A stretch of DNA of 64,000 nt from Flavonifractor sp. An100 (GCF_002161175.1 NZ_NFMA01000010.1:29535-93534); one strand, 5' to 3'. Positions 16,147-25,846 are shown, numbered from the stretch's first letter. Numbers and translations: made by a program. The notes: a model not told the origin generated them from the sequence alone.

Positions 16147-17085
16147 CTATTTCATGTGGCGGAATATCTCTGCGATGACCTCCGCCGTCCAGCCGTTTCC
16201 GATGGCCTTTGCCCGCTCGGCCTCGGTCGCTCCGTGGGCCGTGTACCCCTCCGGCAAAGTCTGGAGGCGTTCCAATTCCGTCATGGTGAATTTTCTGATT
16301 ACGCCGTCGTGGTAGACGCACCCCTCGCAATCGCAGGCCAGGGTGTTGCTCTTTCCTTTTACCACCCGTCCCCGCCGGGTCTTTGATGTTGGGAAGGCCA
16401 GGTTTATCCCGTCGCCCTCTTTGGCCACTATGTAGCCCATCCGCGTCGCTTGCTTTACCCTCACTTCTCCTTCCACGACGCTGATCAGGTCTGCGGCCGC
16501 TTTGGGGATAGCCGGGTCAAATAGCAGGCCGTCCCGCTCCACAAATTCGGATCTGTCCACGTCCCGGTCGATCACGTCCAGCAGGCGGATCCCTCGGTCC
16601 TCCGGGACCCCCGCCCCCGGTATGTTCGTCCAGTAGGTACGTGGGCGGTTCTGCGCCGATACCAGTCTGCTGTTGATGTGGATGGGCTGGACCCCCAGGG
16701 TCTTGGTGATCACGTCCTCCCACTCCTTTTTCATGACCACGTTTTCCAGCAGGAACATGACGCCCCCTTTCCGAAGTTCGTCCAGGATCCTGGCGAACTC
16801 AAAAAACAGGGCGCTGCGTGGGTCGTCAAAGTTCAGGTGCTGGCCCGCCCTGGAGAACCCCTGGCATGGGCTTCCCCCGATTAGGAGGTCGATATGCGGC
16901 AGTTTCCGCGTCCTCACGTTCCGCACGTCCCCCAGATATGTGATCTCCCCCGGCCAGTTCGTCTTGGATATGTTCATGGGCGCAGCCTCGATCTCGCTGG
17001 CCATGTATTCGTCCACTTTGATACCTGCCATTTCCAGCGCAAGCCGCCCCGTGCTTATCCCGTCAAACAGGCTCAGTACGTTCAC
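16147..17085 (-). CDS. Phage C5-cytosine DNA methyltransferase, DNMT3-like
   Basis: 312 residues. Motif I (VLSLFDGISTGRLALE), catalytic Cys in LIGGSPCQGFS, ENV motif (FLLENVVMKK), QNRPRTYWTNIPG and the C-terminal AIGNGWTAEVIAEI are all present, in the order of the DNMT3-like branch common in phages. With the other two methyltransferases it suggests heavy self-modification. The start overlaps the end of the upstream gene by 23 bases. Confidence 0.92.
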   Translation of the reverse strand: MNVLSLFDGISTGRLALEMAGIKVDEYMASEIEAAPMNISKTNWPGEITYLGDVRNVRTRKLPHIDLLIGGSPCQGFSRAGQHLNFDDPRSALFFEFARILDELRKGGVMFLLENVVMKKEWEDVITKTLGVQPIHINSRLVSAQNRPRTYWTNIPGAGVPEDRGIRLLDVIDRDVDRSEFVERDGLLFDPAIPKAAADLISVVEGEVRVKQATRMGYIVAKEGDGINLAFPTSKTRRGRVVKGKSNTLACDCEGCVYHDGVIRKFTMTELERLQTLPEGYTAHGATEAERAKAIGNGWTAEVIAEIFRHMK

Positions 17086-17413
17086 GCTCTGCCCTCCGTT
17101 TTTCCACTGCGGTGGTGAACTCCTCCACCATGCCCCGCTCCCGGAGGCCCTGCAGGTCCAGTCTGTGAATGTCCCTCTTTTTTATCTTCCCGGTATCCCC
17201 GTCCCGGACCAGGATGGAAAGGAGCGGTTTCCCCATGCAGGCGGAGAGGTATGCGCTGGCGCGGTCCCACTCCTGTGTGACCCACTCCAGGGCACAGTCC
17301 TTTGTCCTCGGATATTTTATGAAGGTCGTCCCGCTCCGCATGGGCGGGAGGTCTTTCACGTATTCCGCCACCAGTGCGTAAAGTTTCGTTTTATTGGCCG
17401 TCAGCCGCAGCAT
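17063..17413 (-). CDS. Phage hypothetical protein
   Basis: 116 residues, abutting the upstream gene. Mixed alpha/beta; LRLTANKTKLYALVAEYVKDL at the N-terminus, basic and Glu-rich helical C-terminus. No cysteine cluster, membrane segment or known motif. Confidence 0.55.
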   Translation of the reverse strand: MLRLTANKTKLYALVAEYVKDLPPMRSGTTFIKYPRTKDCALEWVTQEWDRASAYLSACMGKPLLSILVRDGDTGKIKKRDIHRLDLQGLRERGMVEEFTTAVEKRRAERERTEPV

Positions 17414-17833
17414 TTACAGGACCTCCTCCCGATACCAGGCCAGGATCCGCTTGGCGTACTTCTTGCGGGTCCGCTTTTTCTTGGTGTGCCGGTAGCGGTA
17501 GGCCAGGGGGCGGTTGTAAACGGAGGCCCACCGCATGGCCTCCCGGAACTCCAGCGCCCCCCAGTAGACCGCCCACACCCTGGCCATCGCCTTTCCAGCC
17601 CGCTCCAGGGTTGTGCATATCGCGTCCCACGCCCCCGTCAGTGACTTCATGGCCTCGCCGGCCCGCTCCAGCGTGATGGTCATGGACCCGCCGGAGAATA
17701 CGGCCGACGGTACGGCCTCCACAGGTCCCTCCGCCGCCAGGGAGATCTCCGGGATCTCACCGCCCGCGATCCCCACCGGCTGGCCGTCCATGTAAACCGT
17801 CAGCGGTCCGGTGCCCTTTTCGTCAGGTCTCAT
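17414..17833 (-). CDS. Phage hypothetical protein
   Basis: 139 residues from ATG 17833, which overlaps the previous stop; the frame is open further but only as a shadow. The opening LTVYMDGQPVG and a middle SGGSMTITLERAGEAMKSL recall small Firmicutes phage proteins of unknown role. The C-terminus is strongly basic (RYRHTKKKRTRKKYAKR), suggesting nucleic-acid contact. Confidence 0.6.
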   Translation of the reverse strand: MRPDEKGTGPLTVYMDGQPVGIAGGEIPEISLAAEGPVEAVPSAVFSGGSMTITLERAGEAMKSLTGAWDAICTTLERAGKAMARVWAVYWGALEFREAMRWASVYNRPLAYRYRHTKKKRTRKKYAKRILAWYREEVL

Positions 17834-18287
17834 CCGGCCATCCCTCCCCGTATTCATAGCCCAGGAGCATATTGTGGGCCAGTCCGCCCATTCCCTCCTG
17901 TAATGCCACCAGGTGCAGCAGGGTGGTGTACGAAATTCCCGCCCGCTCCAGGTGTCCCCGGAACTCCTTGGCCTCTGCCACGGCCCGGCGGATCGCCCGC
18001 CGTTCCTTTTCCGCCTCCGCCGCGTCGAACTCCGCCTGCAGGGCCTCCAGATCAACCTCTCCCGCTATGATCTTCTGGCAGAACTCCACGGCCTCCTCCC
18101 ACGTCTGGAAAGTCTTGTGGCCCGTGGTCCTTATGTCCCTGCCCTTGCCTTTGGTGTCGTGGCTGTCCACGGAATATCCCTTTCTCGGTCCGCCGCACTG
18201 GTACCAGATCTGGAAGATCACACCGTCCTGTCGTCCGGTCATTACCCGTAGGCCCTTCCGCCTCCACTTGATTTCCTTTCGTTTCAT
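17823..18287 (-). CDS. Phage hypothetical protein, possible AP2/integrase-arm-like DNA binder
   Basis: 154 residues. The first half (VIFQIWYQCGGPRKGYSVDSHDTKGKG, then GHKTFQTWEEAVEFCQKI) has three beta strands followed by a helix, like the arm-binding or AP2-type fold. The second half is a long Ala/Glu/Arg coiled coil, then LHLVALQEGMGGLAHNMLLGYEYG. Good ribosome site. The fold is a guess. Confidence 0.5.
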   Translation of the reverse strand: MKRKEIKWRRKGLRVMTGRQDGVIFQIWYQCGGPRKGYSVDSHDTKGKGRDIRTTGHKTFQTWEEAVEFCQKIIAGEVDLEALQAEFDAAEAEKERRAIRRAVAEAKEFRGHLERAGISYTTLLHLVALQEGMGGLAHNMLLGYEYGEGWPDET

Positions 18288-18310
18288 GCGGTTCTCCTTT
18301 CCGGCGGCCG

Positions 18311-18586
18311 TTACAGGCCCGCCGCCCTTTTCCCGGTGGTGGGCTTTCCGGCTTTTCTGCCCCGCCGCTCCAGGGATTGCTGCACCTTGCGCTGGGCCAG
18401 ATCCGCGCTGTACCGCAGGCGCTGGTCTGGCAGGCGCGTCCCATCCCGGCCCCGGGAAAGTTCGGTATAAACTACGTCCAGGGATTTCTCAAAGGCCCCC
18501 GCGATCTCTCGCGGCGATCTTCCTTCCTCCCACATTTCCTGTATCTTCCTCCGGTCCTCGATGGTTCTGAAAGCATAGTCGGCCAT
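18311..18586 (-). CDS. Small phage HTH protein (IS30-type HTH)
   Basis: 91 residues, ATG preceded by GGAGGTGAGGAC. RRKIQEMWEEGRSPREIAGAF followed by KSLDVVYTELSRGRDG is an HTH of the IS30 repressor-like kind seen in short phage proteins of Oscillospiraceae. It is the first gene of the phage block and only 21 bases separate it from a minus-strand terminator-like hairpin, so its promoter is not obvious. Confidence 0.68.
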   Translation of the reverse strand: MADYAFRTIEDRRKIQEMWEEGRSPREIAGAFEKSLDVVYTELSRGRDGTRLPDQRLRYSADLAQRKVQQSLERRGRKAGKPTTGKRAAGL

Positions 18587-18606
18587 GTCCTCACCTCCAA
18601 ACGGGC

Positions 18607-18651
18607 AAAAAAATTAGGTCACACGCGGTCGAATGACCTTGTGTAACCTAA
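18607..18651 (-). terminator. Terminator-like hairpin between the phage block and dnaA
   Basis: TTAGGT, ACAC and GGTC on one arm pair with GACC, GTGT and ACCTAA on the other (14 of 17 positions), loop of 4. On the minus strand seven T bases follow. It lies upstream of the first phage gene, so it is either an attenuator of the phage operon, a terminator left from an earlier neighbour, or part of the attachment region. Confidence 0.65.
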
Positions 18652-18690
18652 TAGTAATGTCTGCCTTAAATAAAAAAATGTGGGAAATTC

Positions 18691-18719
18691 TTGCCCCCCA
18701 GGCGGTTTTTTGGTATAAT
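18691..18719 (+). promoter_or_regulatory. dnaA promoter
   Basis: TTGCCC (18691-18696), 17-base spacer, TATAAT (18714-18719) with TGG before it (extended -10). A TGTGGGAAA sequence (18679-18687), one base from the local DnaA-box form, lies just upstream and could allow autoregulation. Confidence 0.8.
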
Positions 18720-18746
18720 GATAGGTAGGAATTTTTGCAATTTTCC

Positions 18747-18811
18747 CGGGACCGAATGTCCGGTCCCGTTCTCTCTCCGCCGCCTTCCCCACCCCCGGGT
18801 GGGAGAAGGCG
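18747..18811 (+). promoter_or_regulatory. Two hairpins in the dnaA leader
   Basis: Hairpin 1 is CGGGACCG/CGGTCCCG (18747-18768) and hairpin 2 pairs CGCCTTC with GAAGGCG (18781-18811) with extra CCCACC/GGGTGG pairing inside. Neither has a T-run. They lie between the promoter and the GGAGGAG ribosome site. Confidence 0.45.
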
Positions 18812-18849
18812 CTTTGAAAGTTCGGAAACCTTTTTGAAGGAGGAGCCCC

Positions 18850-20163
18850 ATGAATCCTGCCGCAGATATCTGGTCCAAGGTGGTGGAGCTGATGCAGCCC
18901 GAGATGACCTCCACCACCATCAACACCTGGTTTGACGACGCCACCGCCGTGGCTCTGGAGGAGGACCGCTTCGTCCTCTACTCCCCCACCCGCTTTAAAC
19001 GGGACATCATCGCCTCCCGGTATGTGCCCTTTATCCAAAAAGCCCTGTACGAGCTATTTTCCGCCGATCTGGACGTGGTGGTTCTCACGGAAGGGGAGCT
19101 GGACACCTACCAAAAACCGGCGAAAACCAACTTTCTCCCCGGTACGGAGGAATATACCTTTGAGCGCTTCGTGGTGGGTTCCTCCAACAAGTTTGCCCAC
19201 GCCGCCGCCCGGGCGGTGGCCGACAACCCGGGCCAGAGCTACAACCCCCTGTTCATCTACGGGGAGTCCGGCCTGGGCAAGACCCACCTGCTCTACGCCA
19301 TCGCCCACACCATCCACGCCGCCCACCCCGACTACAAGGTGGTGTACATCAAGGGAGACACCTTCACCAACGAGCTCATCCAGGCCATCCGAGAGGGCCG
19401 CAACTCTGAGTTCCGGGAAAAATACCGGGGTGCTGACGTGTTCCTCATGGACGACGTGCAGTTCATCGCCGGTCGGGACTCCACCCAGGAGGAGATGTTT
19501 CACACCTTCAACACCCTCTACGAGCTGAAAAAGCAGATCGTCTTCACCTCCGACCGCCCCCCCAAGGAGATGCTCCGTCTGGAGGACCGTCTGAAAACCC
19601 GCTTTGAGTGGGGCCTATTGGCAGACATTCAGCCCCCGGACTACGAAACCCGCATGGCCATCATCAAAAACAAGGCTATCCGCATGGGTGTGGAGCTGCC
19701 TGAGTTCCTGCTGCAGCTCATCGCCGAGAACATCACCGCCAACGTGCGGCAGATCGAGGGCACCGTGAACAAGATCATGGCCTACCAGGACCTGATGGGG
19801 GACACTGTGGACAAGGAGACGGTGGTCCGGGCGGTGAAGGACATGTTCAAGGACAAGTCGGACATCGTGCCCACCGCCGACGTGATCATCGACGAGGTGT
19901 GCAAGTTCTATAACATTGAGCCCTCCATCCTCCGGGGCCAGGGCCGGGCCAAGGATATCTCCATGGCCCGCCAGATCGCCATGTACCTCATCCGCCGGAT
20001 GACCAACCTGTCTCTGAAGGAAATCGGCAAGGAGTTTGAGGGCCGGGACCACACCACTGTCCTCCACTCCATCGAGCGCATCGAGGACCTGGCCAAAAAC
20101 GACCCGGAGAAGGCGGAGATCATTAAGGATATCACCGCGAACATCAATATCCGGTACGAGTAA
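18850..20163 (+). CDS. dnaA: Chromosomal replication initiator DnaA
   Basis: 437 residues, AAGGAGGAG before the ATG. Binds DnaA boxes at oriC, melts the origin and loads helicase. Walker A GESGLGKT at 138-145, Walker B VFLMDDVQF near 200, sensor and Arg-finger region after it, and the domain IV signature (GRDHTTVLHSIERI) near 400. Length is usual for Firmicutes. First gene of the dnaA-dnaN-recF-gyrB region. Confidence 0.98.
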   Translation: MNPAADIWSKVVELMQPEMTSTTINTWFDDATAVALEEDRFVLYSPTRFKRDIIASRYVPFIQKALYELFSADLDVVVLTEGELDTYQKPAKTNFLPGTEEYTFERFVVGSSNKFAHAAARAVADNPGQSYNPLFIYGESGLGKTHLLYAIAHTIHAAHPDYKVVYIKGDTFTNELIQAIREGRNSEFREKYRGADVFLMDDVQFIAGRDSTQEEMFHTFNTLYELKKQIVFTSDRPPKEMLRLEDRLKTRFEWGLLADIQPPDYETRMAIIKNKAIRMGVELPEFLLQLIAENITANVRQIEGTVNKIMAYQDLMGDTVDKETVVRAVKDMFKDKSDIVPTADVIIDEVCKFYNIEPSILRGQGRAKDISMARQIAMYLIRRMTNLSLKEIGKEFEGRDHTTVLHSIERIEDLAKNDPEKAEIIKDITANINIRYE

Positions 20164-20165
20164 TC

Positions 20166-20312
20166 TTTCCACACTTATTTGTGGAATGTTTGTTGACAAA
20201 TGTGGAAAACAGCCCTCCATATTTTCCCCTGTGGAAAGTGGCTGTTTTTTCTCCACACCCCCTGTTGACGCTTTGTCCCTTGGGGCTGTAAGGTTTTTTC
20301 CGACTTTCCACA
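20166..20312. other. Candidate oriC: cluster of DnaA-box-like sites
   Basis: Five TTTCCACA-type 8-mers on both strands: 20166-20173, 20180-20187 (reverse, TGTGGAAT), 20201-20208 (reverse), 20230-20237 (reverse) and 20305-20312, plus a weaker TCTCCACA at 20250. They share the CCACA end with the classical TTATCCACA box but have TTT in place of TAT. AT-rich sequence follows at 20311-20350. The dnaA-dnaN gap is a standard oriC position. Confidence 0.65.
20206..20250 (+). terminator. dnaA terminator
   Basis: AAAACAGCC (20206-20214) pairs with GGCTGTTTT (20240-20248) and ends in a six-T run. It is embedded in the DnaA-box cluster. Confidence 0.7.
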
Positions 20313-20392
20313 TTTTTTTCGCCTACGGCTGTTATTACTAAATTTATACCGAACCTCTCCCCGGTTTAGGGAGAGAGACTGGAGGAATCCCC

Positions 20393-21499
20393 ATGAAATT
20401 TTCCTGTGAAAAGGCCCTGCTCTCCGCCGCCGTGGCAGTCACCTCCCGGGCAGTTGCCGCCAAGAGCTCCATTCCGGCCATGGAAGGGATCCTGGTGGAG
20501 GCGGGAGCCCAGCTCCGCCTCACCGGCTACAACCTGGAAACCGGTATTCAGGCCACCGTCCCCGCCGAAATTACCCAGCGGGGCTCCCTGGTGCTCTCCG
20601 CCCGGCTGTTTGGGGAGATCGTGCGGAAAATGCCCGACGATGTGGTGGTTTTCTCCTCCAACGGATATATGGTCAACATCCAGTGCGGCCTGTCCCAGTT
20701 CAACATCCTGGGCACCGATCCAGAGGAGTTCCCCGAACTGCCCACCGTGGACCAGCAAAATTCCCTCACCCTGCCCCAGCCCACCCTCCGCTCCATGATC
20801 TCCCAGACCCTCTTTGCCGTCAGCGACAACGAGAGCCGCCCCGTGCACACCGGTTCCCTCTTTGATGTGGAAGGAAATAGCCTCACTGTGGTTTCGGTGG
20901 ACGGCTACCGCCTGGCCCTGCGCCGGGAGGAGGTTGTGGAAAAGAAGGGACTGGAAAACTTTTCCTTCGTAGTTCCCGGCTCCGCCCTCAGCGAGGTGGA
21001 AAAAATTTGCTCCGGGGAGGAGAACATCACCGTCACCCAGGGCGCCCGCCACGTCATGTTCCAGACCGGAGAGATCGTCCTGGTCTGCCGCCGCCTGGAG
21101 GGAGAGTTCCTCCCCTACCGCAACGCCATCCCCCGGAACAACACCATCAAGGTGGAGTGCGACACCCGCGCCCTCCTCTCCTCCATTGAGCGCGTCTCCC
21201 TCATCATCAGTGAAAAGCTGAAAAGCCCCCTGCGCTGCGTCTTTGGGGATGGAATGGTGTCCATCACCACCAAAACCGCCATTGGCGACGCCGCTGACCA
21301 GTGCCCCATTAAAGGGGACGGAGAGGGATTGGAGATCGGCTTCAACAACAAATATCTGATGGACGCCCTGAAAAACGCCCCCGCCGACAAGCTGCGCCTG
21401 GAGTTCACCTCCGGGGTGGCCCCCTGCGTCATCCTGCCCGCCGAGGGGGAGGAGAAATTCGTCTATATGGTCCTGCCCGTGCGGCTGAAGGCCAACTGA
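20393..21499 (+). CDS. dnaN: DNA polymerase III sliding clamp (beta subunit)
   Basis: 368 residues, ATG after GGAGG. Dimeric ring that tethers the replicative polymerase and mismatch repair proteins. Three clamp domains by length; N-terminal [21 protein letters not shown] and C-terminal [12 protein letters not shown] are typical. Followed by yaaA with a 16-base gap. Confidence 0.97.
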   Translation: MKFSCEKALLSAAVAVTSRAVAAKSSIPAMEGILVEAGAQLRLTGYNLETGIQATVPAEITQRGSLVLSARLFGEIVRKMPDDVVVFSSNGYMVNIQCGLSQFNILGTDPEEFPELPTVDQQNSLTLPQPTLRSMISQTLFAVSDNESRPVHTGSLFDVEGNSLTVVSVDGYRLALRREEVVEKKGLENFSFVVPGSALSEVEKICSGEENITVTQGARHVMFQTGEIVLVCRRLEGEFLPYRNAIPRNNTIKVECDTRALLSSIERVSLIISEKLKSPLRCVFGDGMVSITTKTAIGDAADQCPIKGDGEGLEIGFNNKYLMDALKNAPADKLRLEFTSGVAPCVILPAEGEEKFVYMVLPVRLKAN

Positions 21500-21515
21500 G
21501 AAAGCCGAGGGTATT

Positions 21516-21731
21516 ATGGAAAGCAATGAAATTAAAATCCACACCGAATTTATCAAGCTCCAGGACCTGCTGAAATTTGCCGGGGCGGTGGAGACGGGGG
21601 GCGACGCCAAGCTCATCATCCAGGAGGGCCGGGTCACCGTCAACGGCGAGGTGTGTACCATGCGGGGCAAGAAGCTGCGCCCCGGCGACCGGGCGGCCAT
21701 TGACGGGGAGACGGAGCTGGTGGTCACATGA
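21516..21731 (+). CDS. yaaA: S4-domain RNA-binding protein YaaA
   Basis: 71 residues forming a single S4 domain ([23 protein letters not shown], then [21 protein letters not shown]). In Bacillus the homologue sits at the same place between dnaN and recF and is linked to ribosome assembly. Stop overlaps the recF ATG by 4 bases. Confidence 0.92.
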   Translation: MESNEIKIHTEFIKLQDLLKFAGAVETGGDAKLIIQEGRVTVNGEVCTMRGKKLRPGDRAAIDGETELVVT

Positions 21732-22831
21732 TGCTCCGCAGCCTGGAGCTGGACTTTTTTCGCAACTACCCCCACCTGGAGGCCTCCTTTGACCCCAGGG
21801 TGAACCTCATTTACGGAGACAACGCCCAGGGCAAGACCAACCTGCTGGAGGCCATCGCCTACCTGTCCACCGCCCGCTCCCACCGTTCCCGGTACGACCG
21901 GGAGCTCATCATGCTGGGGGTGGACTCCGCCTTTGTAAAGGGGGAGGTGGACAGCCGGGAACGGACCTTCACCCTGGAGGCCAAGCTCTTCCGGGGTCGG
22001 GGCAAGCAGCTGTTCTCCAACGGAGTGCGGCTGAAGACCGCCGGGGAGCTGGCGGGCATCCTCACCACTGTGCTGTTTTGTCCCGAGGATCTGTACCTCA
22101 TCCGGGAGGGGGGCGCGGCCCGGCGAAAGTTTCTGGACAGCGCCATCTGTCAGCTGCGGCCCCGGTACGCCGCCGCTCTGGGGGAGTATAACCGCCTGTA
22201 CGACCACAAGACTCGGATTTTACGGGACTGGCCGGAAAATCCCTCCCTCCTCCAGACCCTGGACGACTTCAACCTGCGCCTGGCCCAGACGGGGGCCATC
22301 CTCATCCATTACCGGGCCCACTTTATCCGCCGCCTTTCGGAGCACGCCCCCGCCATCCACGCCGACTTCTCCGGCGGGCGGGAAGCGCTGGGGCTGGAGT
22401 ACCAGACGGTGTCCACGGTGGCCGACCCGTTGAAAACGCCCCGGGAAATTTTAACCCACCTGCTGGACCACCAGCAGGCCCACCGCCAGGCGGAGCTGGA
22501 CAGCCGGCAGTGTCTCTCCGGCCCCCACAAGGACGACCTGCTGGTGACCATCGACGGCGCCCCCGCCAAGGTCTACGGCTCCCAGGGCCAGACCCGGACG
22601 GCGGCCCTGTCCCTGAAGCTGGCTCAGCGGGAGATCTTTCAGGAGGAGACCGGGGAGTGGCCGGTGCTGCTGCTGGACGACGTGCTGTCTGAGTTGGACG
22701 GAAAGCGGCAATCCTTTGTATTGAACCGCATCCAGGGGGGACAGGTATTCATCACCTGCTGTGAGGAGGAAAAACTCCACGGCCTGGAGGGAGGCAGGGC
22801 CTTCCACATCCAGGGCGGACGGCTGGTGTGA
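21728..22831 (+). CDS. recF: DNA replication and repair protein RecF
   Basis: 367 residues, SMC-like ATPase that loads RecA at gaps. Walker A in [15 protein letters not shown] near residue 30, ABC-type signature near LSGPHKDD and [15 protein letters not shown], Walker B in [12 protein letters not shown]. Translationally coupled to yaaA. Confidence 0.96.
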   Translation: MMLRSLELDFFRNYPHLEASFDPRVNLIYGDNAQGKTNLLEAIAYLSTARSHRSRYDRELIMLGVDSAFVKGEVDSRERTFTLEAKLFRGRGKQLFSNGVRLKTAGELAGILTTVLFCPEDLYLIREGGAARRKFLDSAICQLRPRYAAALGEYNRLYDHKTRILRDWPENPSLLQTLDDFNLRLAQTGAILIHYRAHFIRRLSEHAPAIHADFSGGREALGLEYQTVSTVADPLKTPREILTHLLDHQQAHRQAELDSRQCLSGPHKDDLLVTIDGAPAKVYGSQGQTRTAALSLKLAQREIFQEETGEWPVLLLDDVLSELDGKRQSFVLNRIQGGQVFITCCEEEKLHGLEGGRAFHIQGGRLV

Positions 22832-22843
22832 GGAGGAAGTTTC

Positions 22844-23107
22844 ATGTATCTCCATCTGGGCCAATCGGTGGTGGTGCCCCACCGGGAAATTTTAGGCATC
22901 TTTGATTTGGATAACGCCAGCTGGGCCTTTAAAACCCGGGAGTTTTTGGAACGGGCCGAGGCCGAAGGGAGAGCGGTGTGGCTGGGGGATGATCTGCCCC
23001 GGTCCTTCGTGGTGGTGGGCCGGCAGGGAGAGCCCCCCACCGTCTACCTCTCCCAGCTGTCCTCCGCCGCCCTCTCCCGGCGGCTGGAGCAGAACCTGAT
23101 ATCGTAA
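22844..23107 (+). CDS. remB: RemB-like DUF370 regulator
   Basis: 87 residues starting MYLHLGQSVVVPHREILGIFDLDN, the DUF370 signature. In Bacillus RemB (YaaB) lies between recF and gyrB and is needed for matrix gene expression; here the position is identical. DNA binding in this organism is inferred from the family. The C-terminal ~25 residues are less conserved. Confidence 0.88.
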   Translation: MYLHLGQSVVVPHREILGIFDLDNASWAFKTREFLERAEAEGRAVWLGDDLPRSFVVVGRQGEPPTVYLSQLSSAALSRRLEQNLIS

Positions 23108-23120
23108 GTAAACAACCCAA

Positions 23121-23178
23121 GGAGCGGAGAGTGGAGAAGGAAGAACCACCCTCTCTTCCCTCTCCAATCTCCACTCCC
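23121..23178 (+). promoter_or_regulatory. Long imperfect hairpin between remB and gyrB
   Basis: GGAG, GGAGA, GGAG and GGAAGA blocks on the left pair with TCTTCC, CTCC, TCTCC and CTCC on the right over about 58 bases. No T-run follows, so it is more likely an mRNA structure or a decayed repeat than a terminator. Confidence 0.4.
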
Positions 23179-23198
23179 AACTGATCCGGAGGTAAACT

Positions 23199-25145
23199 AT
23201 GTCTGAAGAACTGAATGAACTGAGCTCCACCCAGGTGGACCACGAATACGGCGGCTCGGAGATCCAGGTCCTGGAGGGCCTGGAGGCGGTGCGCAAGCGC
23301 CCGGGCATGTACATCGGCTCCACCTCGGAGTCCGGTCTTCACCACCTGGTGTATGAGATCGTGGACAACTCCATCGATGAGGCCCTGGCCGGCTACTGCA
23401 CCGACATCACCGTCACCATCAACCCGGGAAACACCATCACCGTTACCGACAACGGCCGCGGTATCCCCGTGGACATCCAGCCCCAGACCGGCCGGCCCGC
23501 TCTGGAGGTGGTCTTTACCGTCCTCCACGCCGGCGGCAAGTTCGGCGGCGGCGGATACAAGGTGTCCGGCGGCCTCCACGGCGTGGGCGCCAGCGTGGTC
23601 AACGCCCTCTCCGAGTGGCTGGAGGTCCAGGTCCACAAAAACGGGGAAATTTATGAGATGAAGTTTGCCCGGGGCAAGATTACCCAGGAAATGAAGGTGG
23701 TGGGCCGCACCGATCACACCGGCACCACCGTCACCTTCAAGCCCGACCGGTCGATGTTCGACACCCTGGAGTATAACTACGAGACCCTCCACACCCGCAT
23801 GCGGGAGGAGGCCTTCCTCAACGCCGGCCTGCGCATCCAGACCGTGGACCTGCGTCCCGGCCAGGAGCAGGAGGACGACATGTGCTATGAGGGGGGCATC
23901 CGGGAGTTTGTCACCTTCATCAACCGGAACAAGGACCCCCTCCACCCCGAGGTCATCTACATGTCCGGGGCCAAGGAGGACTCCATGGCTGAGGTGGCCA
24001 TGCAGTATAACGACGGCTACAACGAGATCATGGTCTCCTTCGCCAACAACGTCCATACCCCCGAGGGCGGCATGCACGAGGAGGGCTTTAAGCGGGCCCT
24101 GACCAACGTGCTCAACGCCTACGGACGGAAAATTAAGCTGCTGAAGGACGACGAGAAGGTCTCCGGCGAGGACTGCCGGGAGGGCCTCACCGTGGTCATC
24201 TCTGTGAAACTCACCGAGGCCCAGTTTGAGGGCCAGACCAAGGCCAAGCTGGGCAACAGCGAGATGCGCACCCTGGTCAACGCCATTGTCTCCGAGAAGC
24301 TGGAGACCTACCTGGAGGAGAATCCGGCGGTGGGCCGGGCCATTCTGGATAAGGCCCTCACCGCCAACCGGGCCCGGGAAGCCGCCCGGAAGGCCCGGGA
24401 GTCCATTCGCCGGAAGACTGCCCTGGGCGGGGCTGCCATGCCCGACAAGCTGCGGGACTGCAACGAAAATAACCCCGAGCTCACCGAGCTGTACATTGTC
24501 GAGGGCGACTCCGCCGGCGGCTCGGCCACCCAGGGCCGGGATTCCCGCTTCCAGGCCATCCTCCCCCTGTGGGGCAAGATGCTCAACGTGGAGAAGGCCC
24601 GGGCGGACAAGGTCTACGGCAACGACAAGCTCCAGCCCGTCATCACCGCCCTGGGGGCGGGCATCGGGGAGGAGTTCGACTCCTCCAGGCTGCGCTACCA
24701 CAAGGTCATTATCATGGCCGATGCCGACGTGGACGGCGCCCACATCCGCACCCTCCTTTTGACCTTCTTCTTCCGCTTTATGCGCCCCCTCATTGAGGAG
24801 GGCTACGTCTACTCCGCCGTGCCCCCCCTCTACAAGCTCACCCGGGGCAAGACTACCCGGGTGGCCTTCTCCGACGAGGAACGGGATAAAATCTCCGCTG
24901 AGCTCCGGGGGGACAACCCCAACGCCAAGGTGGATATCTCTCGGTTTAAGGGTCTGGGCGAGATGAACCCCCACGAGCTGTGGGAGACCACCATGGACCC
25001 GGAGAAGCGTACCCTGCGGCGCATCGAGCTGGACGACGCCGTGGCCGCCGATGCCACCTTCAACATCCTCATGGGGGAAAAGGTGGAGCCCCGGAAGGAG
25101 TTCATTGAGAAGAACGCCAAGTACGCCGTGAATCTGGACTATTAA
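23199..25145 (+). CDS. gyrB: DNA gyrase subunit B
   Basis: 648 residues. ATPase half of gyrase, which introduces negative supercoils. GHKL ATPase motifs ([39 protein letters not shown]) at the N-terminus, TOPRIM acidic residues in [12 protein letters not shown] and [28 protein letters not shown] has Trp where Bacillus GyrB has Arg. Good RBS GGAGG. Confidence 0.97.
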   Translation: MSEELNELSSTQVDHEYGGSEIQVLEGLEAVRKRPGMYIGSTSESGLHHLVYEIVDNSIDEALAGYCTDITVTINPGNTITVTDNGRGIPVDIQPQTGRPALEVVFTVLHAGGKFGGGGYKVSGGLHGVGASVVNALSEWLEVQVHKNGEIYEMKFARGKITQEMKVVGRTDHTGTTVTFKPDRSMFDTLEYNYETLHTRMREEAFLNAGLRIQTVDLRPGQEQEDDMCYEGGIREFVTFINRNKDPLHPEVIYMSGAKEDSMAEVAMQYNDGYNEIMVSFANNVHTPEGGMHEEGFKRALTNVLNAYGRKIKLLKDDEKVSGEDCREGLTVVISVKLTEAQFEGQTKAKLGNSEMRTLVNAIVSEKLETYLEENPAVGRAILDKALTANRAREAARKARESIRRKTALGGAAMPDKLRDCNENNPELTELYIVEGDSAGGSATQGRDSRFQAILPLWGKMLNVEKARADKVYGNDKLQPVITALGAGIGEEFDSSRLRYHKVIIMADADVDGAHIRTLLLTFFFRFMRPLIEEGYVYSAVPPLYKLTRGKTTRVAFSDEERDKISAELRGDNPNAKVDISRFKGLGEMNPHELWETTMDPEKRTLRRIELDDAVAADATFNILMGEKVEPRKEFIEKNAKYAVNLDY

Positions 25146-25154
25146 GGAGAACCT

Positions 25155-25817
25155 ATGAGAAAAGTGATCTCAGCCCTGCTCTGCATGGCTGCCCTGACCC
25201 TGGCCCTCACCGCCTGCGGCAAGGAGAGCGGCGGGGAGCTGGAGTCCCTCCAGGCAGAAAACAGTCGCCTGGAGCAGCAGTTGTCCCAGATGGAGGAGGA
25301 GAAGGCCGCCCTGGAGGAGCAGCTCCAGAGCCAGACCCAGCAGCCCTCCCAGGAGGACAGCGCCCAGACCGGGAGCGACCAGGAGGAGGAAAATCCCATC
25401 GACACCTTTTATGACGGGGTGGACAGCGACGGCCCCACCGCCGTGCTGGACGCGGTAGCCGGCTGCCGGGCGGACGCCTGGCAGGCAGAGGTGCAGAACC
25501 TGGCCCGGGTGTTAAAAAGCCAGCTCCCCCTCCCCGAGGACCAGGGGCTGGTGGACGCCTATGTAACCGCCGCTCAGGAGCAGGTGGAACGGATGAATGT
25601 GATGGCCATCTACCCCATCTCCGACCTCACCCTCTCCCAGCAGGACCGGGTCATGACCTCGGGCACCCTGCGTGGGGTGCTGTGGGCGGGGAGCCGGGCC
25701 CGGATTTGGCGGGACACCTTCTACCAGCTCCAGGCCGCATCCCCTGACAGCTACACCTTCACCTTTGACCCAAGTGCCGCCCAGGCTCAGCTGGATGAGC
25801 TGCTCCAGGCGGGCTGA
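25155..25817 (+). CDS. Secreted lipoprotein with coiled coil
   Basis: 220 residues. Signal peptide with lipobox LTAC (Cys about residue 22), then a Glu/Gln-rich coiled coil (~30-65), an acidic linker, and a folded domain of about 145 residues without a recognised family. Placed 9 bases after gyrB and 29 before gyrA, so co-transcribed with gyrase genes; the link in function is not clear. Confidence 0.8.
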   Translation: MRKVISALLCMAALTLALTACGKESGGELESLQAENSRLEQQLSQMEEEKAALEEQLQSQTQQPSQEDSAQTGSDQEEENPIDTFYDGVDSDGPTAVLDAVAGCRADAWQAEVQNLARVLKSQLPLPEDQGLVDAYVTAAQEQVERMNVMAIYPISDLTLSQQDRVMTSGTLRGVLWAGSRARIWRDTFYQLQAASPDSYTFTFDPSAAQAQLDELLQAG

Positions 25818-25846
25818 TATCCCCATGTAAGGAGGCAATTTCACCC

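Noticed and set aside
18607..18651. A tRNA gene as phage attachment site next to dnaA
   Set aside because: The hairpin has no cloverleaf, no T-loop GTTCGA signature and is too short.
20366..22207. 613-codon minus-strand ORF over dnaN, yaaA and recF
   Set aside because: Shadow frame rich in Gly, His and Val; the plus-strand genes explain the sequence.
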